Assembly: GCA_900767375.1 (NCBI GenBank)
Contig: CAAFYX010000002.1
Location: forward strand, 1-15,121
DNA: 15,121 nucleotides
Source: Rikenellaceae bacterium
Lineage (GTDB): Bacteria; Bacteroidota; Bacteroidia; Bacteroidales; UBA932
Direction: 5' to 3'
Shown here: piece after piece, positions 6,740 to 13,477 of the stretch
Position numbering within the stretch: the first letter of the stretch is position 1
How the letters are laid out: every line of letters starts with the position of its first letter
Translations under genes and position numbers: made by a program
The notes under the pieces: generated by a model
The model's input: the letters and a program-made list of their open reading frames with translations, nothing else
Told to the model about the DNA's origin: nothing
Database searches by the model: none

Positions 6740-8365
6740 ATGAGAAGACTTTTTCTTGCGGCACTGTGCGCATGCGCTGCAGTGTCAGCCGGAGCCCAGA
6801 CCATACCCGAGGCTCTTCAATATAGTGAGAACAATTATTACGGCACAGCCCGCTCCATCGCGCTCGGCAATGCCATGACCGCCCTTGGCGGCGACCTCGG
6901 ATCCATCGGCATCAACCCTGCCGGAGGCGCCGTGGCCCGTTACTCCCAGTTCACGGTCAGCCCCGGCGTCACCCTGATGACCACAAATGCCGACTACTCA
7001 TACAAGAACGACGTCGATTACGCTAACCTTACAAGGACCAGCACAAGCAAGGCTATCCTTCCGAACATCGGCTTCAACCTCCGTATGGAGACCGGCAGCC
7101 GCCGCGGCCTGAAGAGCATCAGCTTCGGCTTCCTCTCGAATACTACCAACAGATTCACAAATGATTTCGTCGGCAGAGGTACCAATCCAAGCACTTCTCT
7201 TCTCGGCTCCTTCGCATATGCATCCAGCCCGTTCAGCCCGGAGGACCTCATCGAGCCCGACAACTACTGGGATACGAACATCCCATGGAACAGCCTTCTG
7301 GCCTATCAGGCCGGCATGATCTCCGAGGCTCTCGACGAGGAGGGCAACAGACTCCTCGACGGGGACGGCAACTTCATGTATGCAGGCGCGACCGAGCGTA
7401 TCGACCTTTGCGAGGACGGGGCATATGACATCCGCTCCGCCGGTGAGCTTGACCAGTACTCCAATGTCAGGAAGATAGGCTCAAAGCAGGATATCGTCCT
7501 CAATGCCGCGTTCAACTTCGATGACAGGCTTTTCCTCGGACTCAATATCGGTCTTCCTTACGGAACTTACCGCTACAACGAGTATTTCCGCGAGACGGCA
7601 GTCGATCCTTCACAGTTCGAAGTCAAGTACGAGGATGGTGTGACCACGAATTTCAACAATGCTACATACGAGTATGACCAGCTGTCGGAGTTCTCCGGCA
7701 TATATGCCAAGCTCGGAGTGATCTTCCTCCCTGTCCCAGGACTCCGCATCGGTGCGGCCGTCCAGACTCCGACTGCCATGGATATCACCGACAGGTGGGA
7801 GGTCGTGGCTGCCACGCAGTATTCGAACGCTAACTACGACACCAATGCATGGACCCCGGAGAATGAGTTCTCCTACTGCCTCCGCACTCCTTGGAGGTAT
7901 AACTTCGGTGTAGCCGCCACCCTGGCGAACATCGCTCTGGTCAGCGCCGACGTCGAGTTCACCGACTACAGCACCATGAAGTTCTGTGATGACAGAGGTG
8001 ATTTCAACCGTTTCTATCTTGAGAACTATGACGTGCTGGACTATACCGGCAGGCAGTTCGAGGCCCGCTTCGGTACTGAGGTGAAGGTCCTTCCTGACGT
8101 GGCCCTGAGAGCCGGATACTCCTTCAAGAACAGGGGTGACTACTATTCTGACGGCACTCCGCTCGAGGGCAAGACCAGGGCAGGCTCCATCGGTCTCGGA
8201 TTCTCATCGTCAGGATCGTTCTTCGCGGACTTCGCGTTCCGTCTGACCAAGTATTATACTGATTATTTCAATCCTTATTCCGACTATTTCGGAGGATATC
8301 TCCCTGAGACAAGGTTCACCAGAAGCCTCAGCGACGTGGTCGCCACCATCGGTTGGAGGTTCTAG
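6740..8365 (+). CDS. OMPP1/FadL/TodX-like outer-membrane barrel protein
   Basis: This is a predicted outer-membrane beta-barrel of 541 residues related to the FadL family, whose characterised members carry hydrophobic molecules such as fatty acids across the outer membrane. A signal peptide (MRRLFLAALCACAAVSAGAQ) is followed by the family's N-terminal signature ALGNAMTALGGD…GINPAGGAV, matching the GNAFTALADD…YYNPAG pattern of FadL relatives. The rest alternates in beta-strand fashion and ends VVATIGWRF, with the terminal Phe typical of barrel proteins. I chose ATG at 6740-6742; an in-frame TTG six bases earlier is less likely. The substrate is unknown and could differ from fatty acids. The gene follows the lipoprotein gene by 48 bases. 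Its stop TAG (8363-8365) overlaps the stop of the convergent wbqC-like gene in the palindrome CTAG. Confidence 0.85.
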   Translation: MRRLFLAALCACAAVSAGAQTIPEALQYSENNYYGTARSIALGNAMTALGGDLGSIGINPAGGAVARYSQFTVSPGVTLMTTNADYSYKNDVDYANLTRTSTSKAILPNIGFNLRMETGSRRGLKSISFGFLSNTTNRFTNDFVGRGTNPSTSLLGSFAYASSPFSPEDLIEPDNYWDTNIPWNSLLAYQAGMISEALDEEGNRLLDGDGNFMYAGATERIDLCEDGAYDIRSAGELDQYSNVRKIGSKQDIVLNAAFNFDDRLFLGLNIGLPYGTYRYNEYFRETAVDPSQFEVKYEDGVTTNFNNATYEYDQLSEFSGIYAKLGVIFLPVPGLRIGAAVQTPTAMDITDRWEVVAATQYSNANYDTNAWTPENEFSYCLRTPWRYNFGVAATLANIALVSADVEFTDYSTMKFCDDRGDFNRFYLENYDVLDYTGRQFEARFGTEVKVLPDVALRAGYSFKNRGDYYSDGTPLEGKTRAGSIGLGFSSSGSFFADFAFRLTKYYTDYFNPYSDYFGGYLPETRFTRSLSDVVATIGWRF

Positions 8366-9018
8366 AGATTCTTGAGGTACACGATCGAGTCGGGACCTTC
8401 GTTGAAGAGGAGGTCCATGATCGAGAGATTTGATATGAAGCCGTGCTTTCGGGCGAAGACCTGGAAGTACGGCTTCTTCAGGTTGAGGTCTTCGAGGATG
8501 GTATTGGCCCTTTTAGGGTGTATGGCCTCCCTGAGGTCTTCCCCGTATATTCCTGACCCGGGGGCGGTGAACTCCTCTGTGAAACGGATGTCCGCCTTTA
8601 TCCCTGTCTTGTCGAGAAAGAATTCAAGGATGGAGAGGTTCATCTCGAAAAGTGTCACGGGATGTGAATCGAGCAGGGCGAAGAGATCGTCCTTGTAGTA
8701 GTCGAAGTATGCCGAAGATTCATAGGCGGATGCTATCGCCCTTTGAGTCTGGACCATCCAGGGCGTGGACCAGTCGATCTTTATTTCTTTGATAGGGAGC
8801 GAGTATGTCCCGTGCTCGTGGATGATGGGGAATGTCAGGTTCTGCACGCCGTTTTCGGCGTAGAACCTGCACCTGTTCCTGTAGCTCTGCTTCTGATAGT
8901 GCTCGCAGGCCTCGATGTAAATGACGGAAGGCTCCACGCTGTCAGGCGACAGGGAGAAGCCTTCCGCTATCTTTGCGAAGTACTCTACCGGTGGGAAGTA
9001 TGCTGTGCTCAGCAGCAT
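8362..9018 (-). CDS. WbqC-family protein
   Basis: This 218-residue protein belongs to the WbqC-like family. It shows the family pattern of an N-terminal YFPPVEYFAKI segment, then IEACEHYQKQSYRNRCRFYAENG, followed by a strand LTFPI and a KEIKIDWSTPW segment. The family is named after a gene of O-antigen clusters, but its reaction is not established and I assign none. It has no signal peptide or membrane segment and is probably cytoplasmic. It starts three bases after the lpxA stop, so it is almost surely the last gene of the lipid A operon, which supports an envelope-related role by context. Its stop codon overlaps the stop of the convergent barrel gene by four bases. Confidence 0.85.
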   Translation of the reverse strand: MLLSTAYFPPVEYFAKIAEGFSLSPDSVEPSVIYIEACEHYQKQSYRNRCRFYAENGVQNLTFPIIHEHGTYSLPIKEIKIDWSTPWMVQTQRAIASAYESSAYFDYYKDDLFALLDSHPVTLFEMNLSILEFFLDKTGIKADIRFTEEFTAPGSGIYGEDLREAIHPKRANTILEDLNLKKPYFQVFARKHGFISNLSIMDLLFNEGPDSIVYLKNL

Positions 9019-9021
9019 GGA

Positions 9022-9834
9022 CTAGTCGATAGGGCCCTTCTCGCGGGATTCGTTGGCCCTGACGATACCTCTCTTCGAGTTGCGTATGAACTCGAGAATC
9101 TTTTCCTTCTCTTCTGAATCCGGGAATCCGTCCTCGACCCTTGTGCAGCCGTCGGAGATGTTGTAGCCCTGGAAATAGAGTACGTCATAGATGTCCTTGA
9201 TGTTCCTGATGACGTCGGAGTCGAATCCGCGGCGTCTCAGGCCGACCATATTGACACCTGCGAAGCAGATAGGCTCGCGCCCGCAGAGGGAGTACGGCGG
9301 GATGTCCTTGTTCACCTTGCAGGCTCCTCCGACCATGGCGTGGGTGCCGATGTGGCTGAACTGATGGACCTTGGTGCCTCCTCCGATGATGGCCCAGTCG
9401 TCGACGTCGGTTTCGCCGGCGAGGCCGACGTAGCTGGTCAGGATGCAATGCTTGCCGATATGGCAGTCGTGGGCGATGTGGACGTAGGACATGATGAGGG
9501 TGTTGCTCTCGACCTTGGTCACGCCTTTCTTGCTGGCTGTGGTGCCGCGGTTGATGGTGGCGCACTCGCGGATGGTGACGTTGTCTCCGATTTCGACGTA
9601 GGAGACTTCTCCGTCATACTTGAGGTCCTGAGGGATGGCGCTGATGACGGCGCCCGGGAAGATTTCACAGTTGCGGCCGATCTTCGCGTAGGAGAAGATG
9701 CTGGCGTGCGGGAGGATGCGGCAGCCGTCACCGATGGTGACGTTGTCGTCGATGAATGCGTACGGTCCGATTTCGATGTTGTCCCCGAGGACGGCGTTCG
9801 GGCTGACGCAAGCCAGTGGATGAATCTTGTTCAT
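9022..9834 (-). CDS. lpxA: Acyl-ACP--UDP-GlcNAc O-acyltransferase LpxA
   Basis: LpxA moves a 3-hydroxyacyl chain from acyl carrier protein to the 3-OH of UDP-GlcNAc, the first step of lipid A synthesis. The protein has 270 residues, close to the 262 of E. coli. The N-terminal two-thirds is a left-handed beta-helix of hexapeptide repeats (IGDGCRI, IGRNCEI, IGDNVTI and similar). The catalytic pair is in SYVHIAHDC, with His122 here equal to E. coli His125. Further conserved motifs are IIGGGTKVHQF and VGLRRRGF. At the position of E. coli Gly173, the hydrocarbon-ruler residue, this protein has Gly170; the bulky Met of Pseudomonas, which restricts to C10, is absent, so a long acyl chain is expected. 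The start is 9 bases after lpxC. Confidence 0.97.
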   Translation of the reverse strand: MNKIHPLACVSPNAVLGDNIEIGPYAFIDDNVTIGDGCRILPHASIFSYAKIGRNCEIFPGAVISAIPQDLKYDGEVSYVEIGDNVTIRECATINRGTTASKKGVTKVESNTLIMSYVHIAHDCHIGKHCILTSYVGLAGETDVDDWAIIGGGTKVHQFSHIGTHAMVGGACKVNKDIPPYSLCGREPICFAGVNMVGLRRRGFDSDVIRNIKDIYDVLYFQGYNISDGCTRVEDGFPDSEEKEKILEFIRNSKRGIVRANESREKGPID

Positions 9835-9843
9835 ATTGTCAAT

Positions 9844-10758
9844 CTATTTGTTTGTCAGGTATTTGCGGACTTCCTTGGCGATGGTGGTGTTTATGGTGTG
9901 CCCCGGCTTGAAGGCTTCGACGCGGGCGTTTAGCCAGCCGCCGCAGAGGCGCAGGTCGCCGATCATGTCGAGGAGCTTGTGCCTGCCGCACTCATCCGGG
10001 AAGTGGAGGTCGATGTTGCTGAGGTAACCGTCGGAAGTGACTTCGAGCTTCTGCATGCCGAGCAGGTCGCAGAGCGAGCTGACCTGCTCCGCGGTGACCG
10101 GATGCTCGACGATGACGATGGCGTTGTCCACGTCTCCTCCCTTGACGAGCCCGTTCTTTGCGAGGAACTCTATTTCGTGGAAGAAGACGAAGGTGCGGCA
10201 CGGGCCGATCTGACCGGCATAGTCGGTCTCAGGGTCCCAGTGGGCCTTCTGGATGCCCAGGATGCGGGAATTGAAGTCCACCGTGAGGTCGTACTCCGGT
10301 CTGCCGGACGGGATGATCCTGATGTATGAGCCTGTCTTTTCGTCCTTTATCGATATTTCTTCCTGGAGGTCGATGAAATGCCTGGGAGCATCCTGCTCCA
10401 CGATTCCTGCCTTGCGGATGGCGTCGACGTAGATGCTGGCGCTGCCGTCGAGGATAGGGACTTCGATGTTGTCTATGCTGATGCGGGCGTTGTCGATGCC
10501 CATTCCGGTGAGGGCTGACATGATGTGCTCGATGGTCATCACGGAAGCCTCGCCATCGGAAATGGTGGTGCTGCGCTGTGTGCTGGAGACGTTCTCCGCC
10601 AGGGCCTTAATGCTGGCGCCCAGGTCGGTGCGGAAGAAGACGATCCCCGTGTCGGCAGGGGCCGGCTCCACGGTCATGGTGGAGCGCCTTCCGGAATGAA
10701 GTCCCTTGCCTTCAACTGAAAAACTCTGTCGCAGAGTGTATTGATGAGTAAAATTCAT
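9844..10758 (-). CDS. lpxC: UDP-3-O-acyl-GlcNAc deacetylase LpxC, stand-alone
   Basis: LpxC is the zinc-dependent deacetylase that removes the N-acetyl group from UDP-3-O-acyl-GlcNAc, the committed step of lipid A synthesis. The 304 residues include the zinc ligands His78 (in TIEHIMSAL), His260 and Asp264 (in GRHKLLD), with Glu77 as general base and His287 (in KPGHTINT) matching E. coli His265. The N-terminal LRQSFSVEGKGLHSG motif is also typical. In most Bacteroidetes this gene encodes a fused LpxC-FabZ protein of about 460 residues. Here the protein stops after the deacetylase domain and lpxA follows 9 bases later, so the dehydratase must be encoded elsewhere or be absent. A promoter box sits just four bases before the ATG. 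Confidence 0.96.
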   Translation of the reverse strand: MNFTHQYTLRQSFSVEGKGLHSGRRSTMTVEPAPADTGIVFFRTDLGASIKALAENVSSTQRSTTISDGEASVMTIEHIMSALTGMGIDNARISIDNIEVPILDGSASIYVDAIRKAGIVEQDAPRHFIDLQEEISIKDEKTGSYIRIIPSGRPEYDLTVDFNSRILGIQKAHWDPETDYAGQIGPCRTFVFFHEIEFLAKNGLVKGGDVDNAIVIVEHPVTAEQVSSLCDLLGMQKLEVTSDGYLSNIDLHFPDECGRHKLLDMIGDLRLCGGWLNARVEAFKPGHTINTTIAKEVRKYLTNK

Positions 10759-10762
10759 TCCG

Positions 10763-10794
10763 CAAAGTTATGAACAATTTGGGAATATATCAAT
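10763..10794 (-). promoter_or_regulatory. Promoter for lpxC inside the lpx operon
   Basis: In the 42-base gap between lpxD and lpxC the minus strand carries ATTG (10794-10791), a 20-base spacer, then TAACTTTG (10770-10763), a full match to TAnnTTTG with a near match to the -33 TTTG box. Only four bases separate the -7 box from the lpxC ATG, so the transcript would begin at or next to the start codon. This would let lpxC-lpxA-wbqC be expressed apart from lpxD. Confidence 0.55.
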
Positions 10795-10800
10795 CTTTGG

Positions 10801-11790
10801 TCACTGCTGCCCGTTCTCCTTGAAACGTGCGTAGCTCCTGAGGTAGGTCTTGTGGTCGATGGCAGGGGTGCCGAAGAGGGTCTGGCCGGACTTCCTGACA
10901 TTGCCTATCACTCCGGCCTGGGCGCCTATGGTGGTGTTGTCGGCGATGGTGAGGTGGCCGACGATGCCGACCTGCCCGGCGATTATGCAGTTCTTTCCGA
11001 TCTTTGTAGAGCCTGCGACGCCGGCCTGGGCGGCCAGGACGGTGTTGTCCCCGATCTGGACATTGTGGGCGATCTGGCAGAGGTTGTCGATCTTCACTCC
11101 GTTGCCGATGATGGTGGATTCCATTTCGGCGCGGTCCACGGTAGTGTTGGCACCGATCTCGACGTTGTTGCCGATGATGACGTTGCCGAGGTGCTCGATC
11201 TTCTCCCAGGAGCCGTCCGGCTGCGGAGCATTGCCGAAGCCATCGGAGCCGATGACGCATCCGGAGTGGAGGATGACGTTGTCTCCGATGACCATTCCGG
11301 GGTAGATGTTCACTCCCGAATGGATGATGCAGTGATGGCCGATGACGGTGCCTGCGCCGATGGTGACATTGTCCTCGATGCGGGTGAAGTCACCTATGCG
11401 GCACTTGCTTCCGACGGTGGTGCAGCGACCGATCCAGACCTTGCGCCCTGTCCTGGCGCTGCAGGCTACGTGGGAGAAGCATCCGCGGTGGCGGCGGTAT
11501 TTCCTCTTCTGCTCTGAAACGTACTTGAGAAGCTGGGCGACGGCGGTGTAGGCGTCCTCGACTCTGACCATGGTGGGAGTGACGGAGGACTTGGGCTCGA
11601 AGGAGGCGTTCACCAGGAGGATGGATGCCTTGCTGGTGTAGACGTACTGCTCGTATTTCGGGTTGGCGAAGAAGCAGAGGCTGCCGGGCTTGCCGTGCTC
11701 TATCTTTGCGAAGGAAGTCGCTGTAGCCTCCGGGTTTCCGTCCACTGTGCCGTTGAGGATTTTTGCCAGTTCTTGTGCTGTAAGTTTCAT
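10801..11790 (-). CDS. lpxD: UDP-3-O-acylglucosamine N-acyltransferase LpxD
   Basis: LpxD adds the second 3-hydroxyacyl chain, to the 2-amino group freed by LpxC. The protein has 329 residues. The N-terminal uridine-binding domain shows KIEHGKPGSLCFFANPKYEQYVY. The middle is a left-handed beta-helix of hexapeptide repeats with GSDGFGNAP and DRAEMESTIIGNGVKIDN. The catalytic histidine is in CQIAHNV (His242), equivalent to E. coli His239. The C-terminal helix follows GTPAIDHKTYLRSYARF. I chose ATG at 11788-11790 because it begins MKLTAQELAKIL, the usual start; an in-frame TTG six bases earlier is less likely. It is the first gene of the operon lpxD-lpxC-lpxA-wbqC and diverges from rimP. Confidence 0.97.
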   Translation of the reverse strand: MKLTAQELAKILNGTVDGNPEATATSFAKIEHGKPGSLCFFANPKYEQYVYTSKASILLVNASFEPKSSVTPTMVRVEDAYTAVAQLLKYVSEQKRKYRRHRGCFSHVACSARTGRKVWIGRCTTVGSKCRIGDFTRIEDNVTIGAGTVIGHHCIIHSGVNIYPGMVIGDNVILHSGCVIGSDGFGNAPQPDGSWEKIEHLGNVIIGNNVEIGANTTVDRAEMESTIIGNGVKIDNLCQIAHNVQIGDNTVLAAQAGVAGSTKIGKNCIIAGQVGIVGHLTIADNTTIGAQAGVIGNVRKSGQTLFGTPAIDHKTYLRSYARFKENGQQ

Positions 11791-11805
11791 ATTCAAGTAT
11801 TTGAG

Positions 11806-11837
11806 GTTGCAAAATTAAGAATTTATTTGTACTTTTG
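11806..11837 (+). promoter_or_regulatory. Promoter of the rimP-nusA-infB operon
   Basis: The plus strand has GTTG (11806-11809), a 20-base spacer, and TACTTTTG (11830-11837). This matches the Bacteroidetes TTTG-N19-21-TAnnTTTG pattern with one mismatch in the -33 box. Transcription would start near 11841-11843, about 50 bases before rimP and about 10 bases before the leader hairpin. Confidence 0.65.
11810..11817 (-). promoter_or_regulatory. -7 promoter box for lpxD
   Basis: The minus strand reads TAATTTTG, a full match to TAnnTTTG, and would start transcription about 15 bases before the lpxD ATG. I see no clear -33 box. It lies 12 bases from the rimP -7 box, back to back. Confidence 0.5.
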
Positions 11838-11851
11838 CATCCGAGTTGAGT

Positions 11852-11887
11852 AATTAGGGGCCGGGCGGTTCCTAATTTTTGTTTTTT
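11852..11887 (+). terminator. Terminator-like hairpin in the rimP-nusA-infB leader
   Basis: Left arm AATTAGGGGCC (11852-11862) pairs with right arm GGTTCCTAATT (11867-11877) around a GGGC loop. That is an 11-bp stem with two G-T wobble pairs and a GC-rich tip. The RNA then reads three U, G, six U up to 11887. This is the form of an intrinsic terminator. Because lpxD upstream runs the other way, the only plus-strand transcript likely to reach it is that of rimP-nusA-infB itself, so it looks like an attenuator. Its U-tract stops three bases before the rimP ATG, so the hairpin may also hinder ribosome binding. Confidence 0.68.
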
Positions 11888-11890
11888 ACT

Positions 11891-12166
11891 ATGGAAAGAT
11901 CAGAATTGCAGAAAGTGCTGGAAAAGGCTGCGTCAGAGCGCGCCTGCTCCATCGTCGAGCTCAGTTTCGACGAAGATGACAACGTCATCGAAGTGACCAT
12001 TGACAAAGAAAACGCCGACGTGTGCCTGGATGACTGCGAGTATGTGCACAGAGCCGTTCTGGCGGCGTTTGACCGCAACATCGAGGACTATGCCCTCACG
12101 GTCAGCTCGCTGGGTATCTCCGGCGCCGAGGCTGACGAGATGATGAAGGAAATCGAAAACAAATAA
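11891..12166 (+). CDS. rimP: Ribosome maturation factor RimP, N-terminal domain only
   Basis: RimP binds the 30S subunit and helps its late maturation. This version has only 91 residues, where Bacteroidetes and other RimP proteins usually have about 150. The N-terminal domain is recognisable: a helix (ERSELQKVLEKAA), strands around CSIVELSFDEDDNVIEVTIDK, then VCLDDCEYVHRAVLAAFD and YALTVSSLGI, corresponding to the family's LDDCE…LEVSSPGL. After SSLGI the chain ends in a short acidic helix (EADEMMKEIENK), and the SH3-like C-terminal domain is missing. The stop is 9 bases before nusA, so no frame nearby could encode the missing domain. I chose ATG at 11891; an in-frame TTG twelve bases earlier lies in the hairpin's U-tract. 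The location directly before nusA-infB supports the identity. Confidence 0.85.
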   Translation: MERSELQKVLEKAASERACSIVELSFDEDDNVIEVTIDKENADVCLDDCEYVHRAVLAAFDRNIEDYALTVSSLGISGAEADEMMKEIENK

Positions 12167-12175
12167 ATAACTGAA

Positions 12176-13444
12176 ATGGAAAAGGAAAACGTTGTAACCC
12201 TCATTGACGCCTTCAAGGATTTCAAGGAGGAAAAGAACATTGACAGACCGGTCATGATGGGTGTCCTCAAGGACGTGTTCATGACACAGATCGCGAAGAC
12301 CTATGGCTCATCCGACAACTTCGACGTCATCGTGAACGTCGACAAGGGAACCTGCGAGATCTATCAGAACTTCGAGATCGTGGAGGAAGTGGAGAATCCG
12401 AATACCGAGATGACTCCGGCACAGGTGGCCGAGGAGACCGGCGAGGACGACTATGAAATCGGTGATACTTATACAAAGGAGTTGAGCCTCAAGTCCTTCG
12501 GTCGTCGAGGCATCCTCAATATCCGCCAGAACCTCCAGGGCCGTATCCTCGACATCGAGAAGGCCAATGTCTTCAAGAAGTACTCTGACAAGGTGGGTGA
12601 GATCTTCACCGGCGAGGTCTATCAGACATGGTCCAAGGAAGTCCTCATCCTCGACGAGGACGGCAACGAGCTCCATATCCCTAAGGAGGAGCAGATCCCT
12701 GGCGAGCACTTCAAGAAGAATGACACCGTCCGTGCCATCATCAAGAAGGTGGAGATGAAGAACAACACCACTCCGTACATCGTTCTTTCCCGTACATCGA
12801 ACGAGTTCCTGGAGAGGCTCTTCGAGCAGGAGGTCCCTGAAATCCTCGACGGACTCATCACTGTCAAGAAAGTTGTCCGCGTCCCAGGTGAAAGGGCCAA
12901 GGTCGCAGTGGAGTCCTACGACGAGAGAATCGACCCTATCGGAGCCTGCATCGGTGTCAAGGGCGGCCGTATCATCGGAATCGTCCGTGAGCTCAGGAAC
13001 GAGAACATCGACGTCATCCAGTGGACCACAAACCCTCAGTTCCTTATCCAGAGAGCCCTCACTCCTGCACGCGTGTCATCCATCGACATGGGATCCGGCC
13101 CTAATGACAAGGTCAAGGTCTACATGCAGCCTGAGGAGGTGAAGAAGGGCGTAGGCCGCGGCGGATGCAACATCCAGCTCGCAGGCATGCTCGTCGACCG
13201 TGAAATCGAAGTCTGGAGGGAGCTCCCTAAGGACGAGATCGAGAGCGAGGAGGAGGATGTACTCCTCAGCGAGTTCGAGAACGAGATCGACGGATGGGTC
13301 ATCGAGAAGCTCCAGGCCATCGGATGCGACACCGCGAAGAGCGTGCTCGCACTCTCTCCTGAGGATGTCGCCAAGAGGGCTGATCTCGAGGACGAGACCG
13401 TCGAGGATATATTCAATATCCTCCGCGCGGAGTTCGAAGACTAA
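12176..13444 (+). CDS. nusA: Transcription termination/antitermination factor NusA
   Basis: NusA binds RNA polymerase and nascent RNA, promotes pausing and hairpin-dependent termination, and joins antitermination complexes on rRNA. The 422 residues show the expected order: N-terminal polymerase-binding domain (about 1-130, with LSLKSFGRRGILNIRQNL near its end), S1 domain (about 138-205, GEIFTGEVYQ…IVLSR), KH1 (about 235-300, DPIGACIGVKGGRIIGIVRELRNENIDV as family signature), KH2 (about 310-350, GVGRGGCNIQLAGML), then an acidic helical tail with AKSVLALSPEDVAKRADL (about 387-422), a helix-hairpin-helix unit. The C-terminal extension is short compared with the two acidic repeats of E. coli. It starts 9 bases after rimP. 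Given NusA's role, the terminator-like hairpin in the operon leader is a natural candidate for feedback control. Confidence 0.98.
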   Translation: MEKENVVTLIDAFKDFKEEKNIDRPVMMGVLKDVFMTQIAKTYGSSDNFDVIVNVDKGTCEIYQNFEIVEEVENPNTEMTPAQVAEETGEDDYEIGDTYTKELSLKSFGRRGILNIRQNLQGRILDIEKANVFKKYSDKVGEIFTGEVYQTWSKEVLILDEDGNELHIPKEEQIPGEHFKKNDTVRAIIKKVEMKNNTTPYIVLSRTSNEFLERLFEQEVPEILDGLITVKKVVRVPGERAKVAVESYDERIDPIGACIGVKGGRIIGIVRELRNENIDVIQWTTNPQFLIQRALTPARVSSIDMGSGPNDKVKVYMQPEEVKKGVGRGGCNIQLAGMLVDREIEVWRELPKDEIESEEEDVLLSEFENEIDGWVIEKLQAIGCDTAKSVLALSPEDVAKRADLEDETVEDIFNILRAEFED

Positions 13445-13477
13445 TTTTTCAACGATTATAAAAACAGGGGTTAATAT

